This document shows positions 37,145 to 45,848 of a stretch of 46,786 nt of DNA, in pieces. This stretch comes from Marinifilaceae bacterium (GTDB lineage: Bacteria > Bacteroidota > Bacteroidia > Bacteroidales > Marinifilaceae). The number at the start of each line of letters is the position of its first letter. The first letter of the stretch is position 1. The notes under the pieces were generated by a model. The model had not been told where the DNA came from and did no database searches. It saw only the letters and a program-made list of their open reading frames with translations. A program made the translations under genes and the position numbers. The DNA is taken from NCBI GenBank assembly GCA_016936255.1, contig JAFGYE010000105.1, positions 1-46,786 of the forward strand, given 5' to 3'.

Positions 37145-37330
37145 ATGTATCCTTATCACAACAAAATAAAACAACGCATTAAGAACAAGGAATTGGAACG
37201 TTATGAATATGTAGCGAAATACAAAAATATTTCTCCATGTTTGCTGCTTTACTTTTCTACCGAGCCCAAAATCAGACCCATACGGGAACATCGTTTCAAA
37301 GAGTATGAAGCTATTTTCAGTACATTTTAA
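37145..37330 (+). CDS. conserved small protein, 61 residues
   Basis: The protein opens MYPYHNKIKQRIKNKELERY and ends with a TEPKIRPIREHRFKEYEAI motif. I recognise this pattern (M-x-P-Y-x-N-x-I-x-x-R-I-x-N-x-E-L ... R-P-I-R-x-H) from small uncharacterised Bacteroidota proteins. It is very basic and without a signal or membrane segment. The ATG at 37145 is preferred to an upstream in-frame ATG at 37103 because it gives the family-like N-terminus. A hairpin terminator lies about 110 bp downstream. Confidence 0.6.
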   Translation: MYPYHNKIKQRIKNKELERYEYVAKYKNISPCLLLYFSTEPKIRPIREHRFKEYEAIFSTF

Positions 37331-37437
37331 GATAAAAACAGGGCGGAATTACAAAGTCAGGCGACAAATGGATCGTTCTGCTTTTTCTGAATCTGCAAAA
37401 AGTAATAGGAGTGATTTATTCTTGAATCTCTCCCAAT

Positions 37438-37461
37438 CCGCCGTTTGGCGGGGCTATTTTT
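37438..37461 (+). terminator. probable terminator after the 61-residue gene
   Basis: CCGCC-GTTT-GGCGG at 37438-37451, followed by GGCTATTTTT. Confidence 0.55.
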
Positions 37462-37996
37462 ATGCATGCTGCTGCAAAGTTCTTTTTGGGAAATTTAGGG
37501 GTGAAAAGATAAAGCAGACATGATATTGTTCCTTATTCTTAACAGTTTGTTCCCTGATGTTTTTTTGTACTCAAGAAGGAAGAGCAATTTTGTGAAAGCC
37601 CCTAATCAAACAGACAGTGATTGCTTACTTTAGAATCGGGAGCAGTCGGGTTAAAACTTTCAGCAGCTGATGTCTTGCGGTATATGTTGAATAATACTTG
37701 TTAAGCATTAAAAATTAAGGGGAAAGTGAATCTTTTACTCTAAAAAATTCCTACTTTTGGTTTTAGAAAATAGACCAAATGATTATTCTGCAAGCTTTAA
37801 CACATTCATATCGTCGTCTATTCAATTGCCTGATGTACTACGATCGGACAATTTAATCGATATCACTTGTTTCCATATCCGGAACAGGCAGATTCCTCAC
37901 ACACTACATTTACACTTTTTTATTTGCGGATTGGTTCGCGGATAAAGATGTATCAGATACCCAACTTTAGTTTTTGAACCCAAAAATTAATAACAA
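37462..37996. other. upstream region of hypD
   Basis: 535 bp without a convincing gene. TACTTTTG at 37752-37759 matches TAnnTTTG and would leave a leader of about 230 nt. No palindromic operator or riboswitch was recognised in that leader. Confidence 0.4.
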
Positions 37997-40450
37997 ATGA
38001 ATTCAAATAATCTACATAAAACTCCTGAGCGTGCGCCTCGTTCAGAAAGCAATTTTAGCAATGCTCATTCTTCTGATTCTCATGCAGGCATGAGCGAACG
38101 CATTCAAAATTTACGCAAAATAAGTGTTGATACAGAGCCATCGCTTGATATCGAAAGAGCTTTGATCGAAACCGCTTTTTACAAAGAAAACAATGGGAAG
38201 TATTCCATTCCCATGATGCGGGCATTGACCTTCATGGAAATTTGTAAAAAGAAAACAATTTATTTGGGTGAAGGGGAATTGATCGTAGGAGAACGTGGCC
38301 CATCTCCAAAATGTGTACCTACTTTTCCTGAGTTGACCTGCCATAGTGTTGACGATTTAAATGTATTGAATACCCGTGACTTGCAGCGCTATACCATATC
38401 GAAGGAAGATATTGACACTTATGCTCGTGAGGTAATTCCATACTGGGAAGGCCGCACCATGCGCGAACGCATTTTTAACTACGTACCCCAAGAGTGGAGT
38501 GCGGCTTACGAAGCAGGTTTGTTTACCGAATTTATGGAACAGCGTGCTCCTGGCCACACCACTTTAGATGGCAAGATTTACCAAAAAGGATTGCTTGATT
38601 TTAAAAAAGACATTCAGGCCCACATCGAGCGGTTGGATTTTATGAATGATGAGGAGGCCACTGACAAGCTGGAAGAACTGAAAGCCATGGCCGTTTCCTG
38701 TGATGCTGCGATTCTGTTTGCAGAACGCCATGCCGATTTAGCCGAAGAACAGGCAAAAACAGAAAAAGATGCCAAAAGACTTGCCGAGCTGAACAATATT
38801 GCGGCAGTCTGTCGGTGGGTACCGGCTCATGCACCCCGGAATTTTCACGAAGCCATACAAATGTATTGGTTCATGCATCTTGGAACCATCACCGAGCTGA
38901 ATGGATGGGATGCCATGAATCCCGGGCATTTTGATCAGCATCTGGAACCTTTCTACAACAGGGAAACGGAAGCCGGAGACTTATCCCGTGAGGAGGCAAA
39001 GGAATTATTGAGTTGTTTCTGGATTAAAGTAAACAATCATCCTGCACCGCCCAAAGTGGGAATTACAGCACGCGAAAGCGGCACCTATAACGATTTTACG
39101 AACATCAATATTGGAGGAGTCCGCAGAGACGGTTCCGATGGTGTTAGCGGGGTTTCTTATCTGATGCTGGAGATTATTGAAGACCTGCATATTCTGCAGC
39201 CGGGAAGTTCCATTCATGTTAGTACACGTACTCCTGATCGTTTTTTAAAAGAGGGTTGTAAGGTGATTCGTCAGGGACACGGTTATCCTTCTGTTTTCAA
39301 TCCCGATGTGTATGTCATGGAATTGCTTCGTCAGGGAAAGTCATTGGAAGATGCGCGCGAAGGCGGTTGCAGCGGTTGTATCGAAGTAGGAGCTTTTGGG
39401 AAAGAAGCCTATGTTTTAACCGGTTATCTGAATGTTCCAAAGATTTTAGAGGTAAGCTTAAATAATGGTATTAATCCCGTAACCGGTAAAATGGCTGGAA
39501 TTCAAACCGGCGATCCCCGCAATTTTAAAAACTTTGAAGAATTGTACGAAGCATTCCTGAAACAGCTGAATTTTGTGGTGGATCAGAAAGTCAGGGTAAG
39601 TAATTATATCGACCGCATGTTTGCCAAATATGCACCGGCACCATTATTATCGGTACTAACGGACGATTGCATTGCCCGGGGAAGGGATTATTATAATGCC
39701 GGACCACGATACAACACAAACTATATTCAATGTACAGGTTTGGGAACCATTACCGATAGTTTGGCAACACTGAAAAAACACGTGTTTGAGTCGAAAAATT
39801 TTACAATGGATGCAATCATAGAGGCTGTGGCTAAAAATTTCGAAGGGGAAGAAATTCTTCGTCAGACCATACTCAATAAAACACCCTTTTTTGGAAATGA
39901 CGATGAATACGCTGATAGCATTGCAGTGCGTGTTTATAACGATTTATTGGAAGCCATTGATGGGAAACCCAATACAAAAGGAGAAACATATCATCTGAAC
40001 ATGCTTTCGACTACCTGTCATGTGTATTTTGGCAAAGTAATGGGAGCTACTCCTAACGGACGTTTGGCCGGGAAATCTATTTCCGATGGAACTTCTCCTT
40101 CGCATGGCAGCGATGTTAACGGACCTTCGGCAGTGATTCGTTCCCTGACAAAAATTGATCAGACCAAATCGGGTGGAACTTTATTGAATCAGCGTTTTCT
40201 TCCAAGTTTACTGAAAAGGGATGAAGACATTAATAAGCTGAGCAAGCTGATCCGGAGCTACTTTTCATTGGGTGGTCATCACATTCAATTTAATATTGTT
40301 GATTCAGCAACTTTGCTGGCGGCTCAGGCTTGTCCGGAAGATTACAAAGACTTGTTGGTACGTATGGCCGGTTACAGTGATTACTTCAACGATATGAATC
40401 CCGATTTACAGCAGGAAGTGATCGATCGTACTGAAAATGAATCGTTTTAA
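37997..40450 (+). CDS. hypD: trans-4-hydroxy-L-proline dehydratase, glycyl-radical enzyme
   Basis: The 817-residue glycyl-radical enzyme has the radical Gly at G792 (RMAGYSDYF), the thiyl Cys at C461 and the acid/base at E463 (GGCSGCIEVG). The Cys-Gly spacing of 331 equals that of the Clostridioides difficile enzyme (C434, G765). At the same +27 offset H187, D305, S361, D366, F367, Y477 and T672 correspond to H160, D278, S334, D339, F340, Y450 and T645, the active-site residues I recall for HypD. It dehydrates trans-4-hydroxyproline to pyrroline-5-carboxylate; that product is normally reduced to proline by ProC, which is not in this window. A Ser/His-rich N-terminal extension of about 27 residues is unusual. 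Strictly anaerobic cytosolic enzyme. Confidence 0.9.
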   Translation: MNSNNLHKTPERAPRSESNFSNAHSSDSHAGMSERIQNLRKISVDTEPSLDIERALIETAFYKENNGKYSIPMMRALTFMEICKKKTIYLGEGELIVGERGPSPKCVPTFPELTCHSVDDLNVLNTRDLQRYTISKEDIDTYAREVIPYWEGRTMRERIFNYVPQEWSAAYEAGLFTEFMEQRAPGHTTLDGKIYQKGLLDFKKDIQAHIERLDFMNDEEATDKLEELKAMAVSCDAAILFAERHADLAEEQAKTEKDAKRLAELNNIAAVCRWVPAHAPRNFHEAIQMYWFMHLGTITELNGWDAMNPGHFDQHLEPFYNRETEAGDLSREEAKELLSCFWIKVNNHPAPPKVGITARESGTYNDFTNINIGGVRRDGSDGVSGVSYLMLEIIEDLHILQPGSSIHVSTRTPDRFLKEGCKVIRQGHGYPSVFNPDVYVMELLRQGKSLEDAREGGCSGCIEVGAFGKEAYVLTGYLNVPKILEVSLNNGINPVTGKMAGIQTGDPRNFKNFEELYEAFLKQLNFVVDQKVRVSNYIDRMFAKYAPAPLLSVLTDDCIARGRDYYNAGPRYNTNYIQCTGLGTITDSLATLKKHVFESKNFTMDAIIEAVAKNFEGEEILRQTILNKTPFFGNDDEYADSIAVRVYNDLLEAIDGKPNTKGETYHLNMLSTTCHVYFGKVMGATPNGRLAGKSISDGTSPSHGSDVNGPSAVIRSLTKIDQTKSGGTLLNQRFLPSLLKRDEDINKLSKLIRSYFSLGGHHIQFNIVDSATLLAAQACPEDYKDLLVRMAGYSDYFNDMNPDLQQEVIDRTENESF

Positions 40451-40460
40451 ATCTTTTTAA

Positions 40461-41369
40461 ATGGGAAAAGGACTGATTTTCGATATTAAAAGATACGCTA
40501 TTAATGATGGGCCCGGCATTCGGGTAACTATTTTCTTTAAAGGCTGCCCTTTGTCCTGCGTTTGGTGTCATAATCCGGAAAGTATTTTGGATTACGCGCA
40601 GAAGATGTACACAGCTTCGAAATGTATCGGAGCTGTAAAATGTACAGAGGTTTGTCCGAATGATGCGCTGACTTTAACCAGAAATGGGATTGAGACAGAT
40701 GTTGAATTGTGTAATCTTTGCGGAAAGTGTGCAGAGGTTTGTCCAACAAAGGCCATCGAAATGTCGGGGAAGGAATACAGTACGGCTGATTTGATGAAAA
40801 TTATTGAAAGGGAAACCGTTTTCTTTGATCATTCCCAAGGTGGAGTGACTTTTTCAGGAGGAGAACCTTTGATGCATTTTCAAAAACTGATTGAACTGCT
40901 GGATAATTGCGGTAAAAAGGACATTCACCGGGTAGTGGATACTACATTATTTGCGAATACGGATGTTGTTCTTGATGTGGCCAAACGAACTGAATTATTT
41001 TTGGTTGATCTGAAAGCCTGGGATTCTGAAGTGCACCAAAAATATACCGGAGTTCCCAACGGGCAAATTCTTAAAAACATAAAGCTCCTGGCAGAAATGG
41101 GTAAGGATTTTATCATTCGCATCCCTTTTATCGATGGAGTGAATGCCGACGAACTAACACTAAGAAAAGAAGCGGAATTTTTATCCTCTATTCCATGGGA
41201 ACGAAAAGAAGTGAATCTGCTGCTTTATCATGACATTGCAAAAGGCAAACACCAAAAACTCGGTTCTGCTTACAAAGCAGAGGAACTGGCGACACCTTCC
41301 GATGAAATGGTACAATTCGCTCAAGCTATTTTTGCCGAAAAAGGCATAAGCGCCACTGTTGGTGGCTAA
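40461..41369 (+). CDS. hypE: glycyl-radical enzyme activating enzyme (radical SAM)
   Basis: The 302-residue protein starts 10 bp after hypD. It has the radical-SAM C-x3-C-x2-C (C29, C33, C36 in GCPLSCVWCHNPES), an inserted ferredoxin domain with two clusters (KCTEVCPNDA and LCNLCGKCAEVCPTKA), the SAM-binding GGVTFSGGEPL and DLKAWDSEVHQKYTGVPNG. It generates the glycyl radical on HypD using SAM and reduced iron-sulfur clusters. The pair is a textbook enzyme/activase operon, closed by a terminator. Confidence 0.93.
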   Translation: MGKGLIFDIKRYAINDGPGIRVTIFFKGCPLSCVWCHNPESILDYAQKMYTASKCIGAVKCTEVCPNDALTLTRNGIETDVELCNLCGKCAEVCPTKAIEMSGKEYSTADLMKIIERETVFFDHSQGGVTFSGGEPLMHFQKLIELLDNCGKKDIHRVVDTTLFANTDVVLDVAKRTELFLVDLKAWDSEVHQKYTGVPNGQILKNIKLLAEMGKDFIIRIPFIDGVNADELTLRKEAEFLSSIPWERKEVNLLLYHDIAKGKHQKLGSAYKAEELATPSDEMVQFAQAIFAEKGISATVGG

Positions 41370-41401
41370 TCGTAATTTACTAAAACATTCAATGAAACAG
41401 A

Positions 41402-41428
41402 AGATGCACATACGTGCATCTTTTTTTA
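41402..41428 (+). terminator. terminator of the hypDE operon
   Basis: AGATGCAC-ATAC-GTGCATCT (41402-41421) is a perfect 8-bp stem followed by a T run. Confidence 0.85.
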
Positions 41429-41464
41429 TATGTATGGGTGCTTTATATGTATGGGTGCTTTATA

Positions 41465-41667
41465 TGTTTAAATCTGCGAACGGTTCTGCGTGCTTTACGG
41501 TACCTGAAAATACCGAATATTTATGGTTGGTTGTAAGTGGAGCACCCACCGAACATTGGCCGGTTGTTTTTAACTGGGGAGCATCAGATGATGACAGCAA
41601 GGAGGAGCAATGGCCTTATCAGATTAAATTATCGGGAACCGCTCCTGACAGTTCTGAAATAAGCTAA
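41465..41667 (+). pseudogene. C-terminal remnant of a large secreted protein (DUF6055/DUF4859-like)
   Basis: The in-frame peptide ACFTVPENTEYLWLVVSGAP followed by TEHWP and EEQWPYQIKLSGT resembles the last beta-rich segment of large secreted Bacteroidota proteins. It ends in a normal stop. Everything upstream in frame is the hypDE terminator and a 17-bp direct repeat (TATGTATGGGTGCTTTA twice, 41430-41470), so no start can exist and the body of the gene is gone. Family assignment is tentative. Confidence 0.5.
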
Positions 41668-41803
41668 ACGATGCTGTTTTTCAGCGAAAAAATGCCTGCA
41701 GCCTGCATAAAGTCAAAAGCGGTCAATTGAACCATAGCTGATTCTTAACAATTCATGCTTCATTGCGTTTGGATTTATTGCGATATTTTCAATAAATTTA
41801 GAT

Positions 41804-42787
41804 ATGCGTGAAAATGATAAGATAATAAAATTAATTGTTCAGCGGAGAATCGTACTTTTTTCGGTGCTGATTTTTGCTGCAAAAACGGGAGCCTATTTCC
41901 TAACCAATTCTGTTGGGATTTTAACGGATGCCCTGGAAAGTACTGTAAATGTAATGACTGGTTTTATCAGTCTTTACAGCATAAGTGTTGCTCTAAAACC
42001 ACGCGATATCGATCATCCGTTTGGTCATGGTAAAATTGAATCAATATCGGCTTCAATTGAAGGGATATTGATTGTGCTGGCTGGTCTGGTCATTATTTTT
42101 GAGGCGGTTAAACGTTTATTCTATCCGCGTGAAATAGAACAGTTGGATGTTGGAATTTTGATTGTCGCTCTGGCTGGTTTACTAAATTACATATTGGGAT
42201 ATTTTAGCATTAAAACCGGAGAAAAGCATCAGTCAATTGCTTTGGTTGCCGGCGGAAAGCACTTGCAGTCGGATACTTATTCTACCATAGGATTGGTTGT
42301 TGGTTTGGTTTTGTTATTGCTGACCCAAAAAGCATGGCTGGATAGTGCCATTGCCATGCTGTTTGGATCGATCATTATTTATACCGGGTATAAAATTTTA
42401 AAAGAGACCACATCGAATTTAATGGATGAGGCTGATTTTAACTTGTTGAAAGATATCAGTAAAATTCTGTGGGAAAACAGGAATGAAAACTGGATTGATG
42501 TAAGCAATCTGAAATTGCTAAAATATGGTGACAGGTATCATATTGATTGTGACCTGACGCTGCCTTGGTACATGAATATTGCGGATGCTCATAAAGAAGG
42601 GGATTTTGTAATGCAGAAGATTTCAGAGCATTATCCTTATCCAATTGATTTCACTATTCATACCGATGCCTGTACCAGAGAATTGTGCAGGCATTGCTCC
42701 ATTTCCGATTGTAAATTCCGCGCTTATTCTTTTGAAAATGAAACCGTCTGGACTGTAGAAAATACAATTAAACAGGAAGTTTCCTAA
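41804..42787 (+). CDS. cation diffusion facilitator (CDF) family metal transporter
   Basis: The 327-residue protein has six membrane helices, the CDF motif DHPFGHGKIESISASIEG and a cytosolic C-terminal domain. The transport site A, which in FieF is D45/D49/H153/D157, reads E45/N49 (TDALESTVNV) and H153/D157 (GKHLQSDTYS) at the same residue numbers. The C-terminal tail has a cysteine cluster (DACTRELCRHCSISDC), probably another metal site. CDFs exchange Zn, Fe, Mn or similar ions for protons across the inner membrane. The altered site suggests a different preferred ion. Confidence 0.88.
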   Translation: MRENDKIIKLIVQRRIVLFSVLIFAAKTGAYFLTNSVGILTDALESTVNVMTGFISLYSISVALKPRDIDHPFGHGKIESISASIEGILIVLAGLVIIFEAVKRLFYPREIEQLDVGILIVALAGLLNYILGYFSIKTGEKHQSIALVAGGKHLQSDTYSTIGLVVGLVLLLLTQKAWLDSAIAMLFGSIIIYTGYKILKETTSNLMDEADFNLLKDISKILWENRNENWIDVSNLKLLKYGDRYHIDCDLTLPWYMNIADAHKEGDFVMQKISEHYPYPIDFTIHTDACTRELCRHCSISDCKFRAYSFENETVWTVENTIKQEVS

Positions 42788-42810
42788 TTTTAACAAATAA
42801 CATTCCTATT

Positions 42811-43239
42811 ATGAGAATCTGGTCAATACACCCAAAATATTTGGATACGAAAGGATTGCTTGCGCTCTGGAGAGAAACACTGCTGGCTAAAAATGTTTTG
42901 GAGGGCAAAACAAAAGGCTATAAAAACCATCCGCAATTAACACGATTTAAAAATTCCGGCAATTCACTTCATGGCATCAATCAGTATTTGGAAGCTGTGT
43001 ACGAAGAATCGTGCAGCCGGGGTTATCATTTTAACAAAGAGAAGTTCGATTTGTATGAGGAGCCGGCAAGTTTGACGGTAACAGGCGGACAAATAGAATT
43101 TGAAATAAAACATCTGTTAAAGAAACTGGAACAGCGGGATAAAGAAAGATATTTTAAATTGCTGGAAGAAACCAGTGTTGAAATCCATCCGCTTTTCAAG
43201 CTAATTGAAGGTGGTATTGAGGAATGGGAAATTGTATAA
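42811..43239 (+). CDS. pyrimidine dimer DNA glycosylase / endonuclease V family
   Basis: The 142-residue protein begins MRIWSIHPKYLDTKGLLALW, with RETLLAKNVLEGKTKGYKNH and HPQLTRFK, matching the Pyr_excise family (T4 endonuclease V-like folds). The family excises UV pyrimidine dimers, and many bacterial members are uncharacterised. The C-terminal half is helical and Glu/Lys-rich. It lies 23 bp behind the CDF gene and is probably cotranscribed with it. A palindromic terminator follows. Confidence 0.8.
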   Translation: MRIWSIHPKYLDTKGLLALWRETLLAKNVLEGKTKGYKNHPQLTRFKNSGNSLHGINQYLEAVYEESCSRGYHFNKEKFDLYEEPASLTVTGGQIEFEIKHLLKKLEQRDKERYFKLLEETSVEIHPLFKLIEGGIEEWEIV

Positions 43240-43286
43240 AATATTGGAAGAAAACATCCTGGCATAAACAAGCATTCCCATCAAAA

Positions 43287-43320
43287 AACAAAGGCAGCTC
43301 CGCGCGGAACTGCCTTTGTT
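43287..43320. terminator. bidirectional terminator
   Basis: AACAAAGGCAG (43287-43297) and CTGCCTTTGTT (43310-43320) form a perfect 11-bp stem, with an inner CCGCGCGG extension and one mismatch. It separates the convergent glycosylase and PepF genes. Confidence 0.85.
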
Positions 43321-43339
43321 TATATATTTCGGAATAGAT

Positions 43340-45244
43340 TTAATTCTTCATCTTTTCAATTTCGATTGCCAATTGATCAACCAGTTTATCCAATTGATTG
43401 ATTACGGCCAGCATAGCTTCCGGCTGCGATAAATCAACACCTGCTTTTTTCAATTGCTCCATTGGAAAATCATTACCTCCCGATTGCAGAAGGGTAGTGT
43501 ATCTTTTCAAGGCTTCCTGTTTTTCAGTTTTGCTTCCCTCGGTAACATCTTTGTACAATTTAGCCGACGATGCAAAACAAGTCGCATATTGGTAAACGTA
43601 GTAAGGAGAGTTGTAAAAGTGAGGAATTCTTGTCCATGGATAGTTTGAATACTGTGTTTTCTCCGAAACGTCCCCATAATACTGGTCCGCAATTTCGCCC
43701 CAGGTATTTGTTAGGATTTCAGCGTTAACAGGCTGTCCCTGTTCAACCATTGTATGAACCTGATATTCGTAATCAGCAAACATGGTTTGTGCAAAAAAGG
43801 TACCTATAATTCCTTCAATAGACTGAGTCAGCAGAGCAATGCGCTCCTTTGGATCCTTGGTTGTTTCCATCATATGATCCAGTAAGAGGCGTTCGTTAAA
43901 AGTAGATGCAACTTCAGCCACAAATATTGTATAATTCGAAGTGGTGAACGGCTGTGTTTCGTTCGACAGGGTAGTGTGCATGGTATGACCCAACTCATGA
44001 GCCAGGGTGAAAACATACTCAAGTGTTTCGTCGTAATTCAACAGCATGTATGGATGCACGCCGTAAACACCTGACGAAAATGCTCCGGAACGTTTGCCGG
44101 GATTCTCATAAACATCCAGCCAGCCGCTGGCAGTTGCTGTTTTTAATTTTTCCTGATATTCTTTTCCCAAAGGCAAAACTGACTCAGTTACAATTTTAAC
44201 GGCTTCATCGTAGGGGTATTTCTTGTCGAAATCAACCAAGCTGATTGAACCATCGAAACCATAGTATTTTTCCAGACCCAATACTTTTTTACGAAGTTTG
44301 TAATATTTCTGAACAGGTGCCGTATTTTCTTTTACCGTTTTAATCAGGTTCAAATACACATCTTTCGGAATGTTGTTGCCTTCCAGGGAAGCATCCAGAC
44401 ACGATTCGTAATTTCGGGCCCGGGCATTTGCCCATTCCGATTGAATGATTCCGTTGTAGATGGCCGCATAAGTGTTTTTATTCTTGTAGTAAACATCGTA
44501 AAGGGCTTCGTAAGCCTTTCTACGGTCTGCCTGATTTTTGTTGTTGGTAGTAATTTGAGAGTACATTCCCGGTGTTACCGTCACTTTCGAACCATCCGAC
44601 AGTTCCACTTCCTGAAACTCGATATCGGTGGTTGATAAAGCTGAAAATACCGATCCGGCAGTTCCCGATACCTGAGAGTAATAGGAGACCATTTTTCCCA
44701 ATTCTTCATTCAGAACATGCTTTTGCAAACGGTACATATCCATTAATTCGAATTCGTAAACTTTTAAACCTTTGTTTTCAGCAAGCCATTGTTTCATGGT
44801 GGCTTCCGGAATTGCAATCATTTCCGGCGAAATCCATGCAGTTACCGGTCCGAAACCGGCAAACAAAAGTCCCACTTTCTGCAGTTTTGCCTGCAATTCC
44901 ATATTTCGTGTATCAACAGTGCTTTGGAACGAAACAAACTGATAAACCTTATAGGCTTTTTTCATCAGGTTCTCTTGCGCAGTCATTAACTTTAGCAGGT
45001 TCTCAGAACTTTCGCCAAGCGTTCCTTTGCAGGATAGAATTTCCTCCATGTCAACCGAAATTGCCTTAAAATCAGCTTCCCAGGCCTCCCAGTTTTCATA
45101 GATATCCGAGAAATTCCATTTGTACTTTTCCGGTATTTCTTCTCTGCTTTTGTAATTCACCTGTGCGCTGGCCTGCAAACACAGTGCAGTGGCAAAAGCG
45201 GCTATAAGGAATCCTTTCCCTACTTGTTTAAAATTCATTTTCAT
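43340..45244 (-). CDS. pepF: oligoendopeptidase F, M3 family metallopeptidase, secreted
   Basis: The 634-residue protein has the M3 zinc motif HELGHTMH at about residues 413-420 and the second Glu in the VAEVASTFNE helix, followed by the family's QTMFADYEYQVH and YPWTRIPHFYNSPYYVYQYA substrate-pocket segments. Unlike the cytosolic Gram-positive enzymes it begins with a signal peptide (GFLIAAFATALCLQASAQ), so it cleaves short peptides in the periplasm. Length matches the roughly 600 residues of PepF plus the signal. Start at the first ATG (45244) or the second, two codons later. Confidence 0.93.
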   Translation of the reverse strand: MKMNFKQVGKGFLIAAFATALCLQASAQVNYKSREEIPEKYKWNFSDIYENWEAWEADFKAISVDMEEILSCKGTLGESSENLLKLMTAQENLMKKAYKVYQFVSFQSTVDTRNMELQAKLQKVGLLFAGFGPVTAWISPEMIAIPEATMKQWLAENKGLKVYEFELMDMYRLQKHVLNEELGKMVSYYSQVSGTAGSVFSALSTTDIEFQEVELSDGSKVTVTPGMYSQITTNNKNQADRRKAYEALYDVYYKNKNTYAAIYNGIIQSEWANARARNYESCLDASLEGNNIPKDVYLNLIKTVKENTAPVQKYYKLRKKVLGLEKYYGFDGSISLVDFDKKYPYDEAVKIVTESVLPLGKEYQEKLKTATASGWLDVYENPGKRSGAFSSGVYGVHPYMLLNYDETLEYVFTLAHELGHTMHTTLSNETQPFTTSNYTIFVAEVASTFNERLLLDHMMETTKDPKERIALLTQSIEGIIGTFFAQTMFADYEYQVHTMVEQGQPVNAEILTNTWGEIADQYYGDVSEKTQYSNYPWTRIPHFYNSPYYVYQYATCFASSAKLYKDVTEGSKTEKQEALKRYTTLLQSGGNDFPMEQLKKAGVDLSQPEAMLAVINQLDKLVDQLAIEIEKMKN

Positions 45245-45290
45245 TGTCCTTTATTAATGTTAGTTGAATAGATATTTGATGCTAAAGAAA

Positions 45291-45298
45291 CAAATATA
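45291..45298 (-). promoter_or_regulatory. pepF -7 box
   Basis: TATATTTG on the minus strand, an exact TAnnTTTG match 46 bp before the start codon. Confidence 0.55.
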
Positions 45299-45710
45299 AA
45301 ATGATGGGAGCATATTGACTTAATTTTTTCGATGTAAGACAGTAAAATCAGGATGTATGTGGAAAATAAAAGAGCAAAAACTTATTGTTTCGGGAAGGAA
45401 TTCAATGCAGTTACAACGGAGTAGGATAGAGATATCATTGAGGCAATATTATAAGTCAGCACATCAAAGATACATGAATGATTTATCATTTTAAATCAGG
45501 GAATCATTAGTGCATGTTCCTGTAAGAAAATCTCCATGGTGCTTGTTTTCAGGCAACTGCCAACATAAAATAGCAATTGCAGAAGGAGTGAAATGATGCT
45601 AAAGCAAAACAATGGGAATATTTTAGTTACAGTTGGCTAAAGCCAAACTGCAATAGATAAAAAATACAAAGCATTTATTGATAAGAGCAGAAAAGCTCAG
45701 CATCCATTGC
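45299..45710. other. gene-free interval before the RAYT element
   Basis: About 410 bp, AT-rich, with no convincing frame, hairpin or RNA gene. It separates pepF from the repeat element. Confidence 0.4.
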
Positions 45711-45807
45711 GGCTACGCTCCTTTTTTTTAGGAGCCTTAGCTCCAACATCTACGCAGGATTTTCATGCCAGAGATAAAACAGGGGCGCAGCCCTGATGTC
45801 TTCGTAG
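45711..45807. repeat. left direct repeat with REP hairpins
   Basis: It contains GGAGCCTTAGCTCC (45731-45744) and AGGGGCGCAGCCCT (45781-45794) joined by a conserved linker (ACATCTACGCAGGATTTTCA and onward). The same string recurs at 46688-46786. Another hairpin of the class, AGGGGCGTTAGCCCT, lies just after it at 45824-45838. Confidence 0.8.
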
Positions 45808-45848
45808 CACGCACCGATCCAATAGGGGCGTTAGCCCTGTAATCTTCT

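Noticed and set aside
37305-37523. Frame overlapping the end of the 61-residue gene and its terminator
   Set aside because: It runs through the CCGCC/GGCGG hairpin and overlaps a better-supported gene.
37997-38089. Microcompartment-targeting peptide on HypD
   Set aside because: The extension is polar and disordered rather than amphipathic, and no shell-protein gene is present.
41359-41464. N-terminal part of the open frame containing the secreted-protein remnant
   Set aside because: It crosses the hypDE terminator and the 17-bp repeat, so it cannot be a genuine start region.
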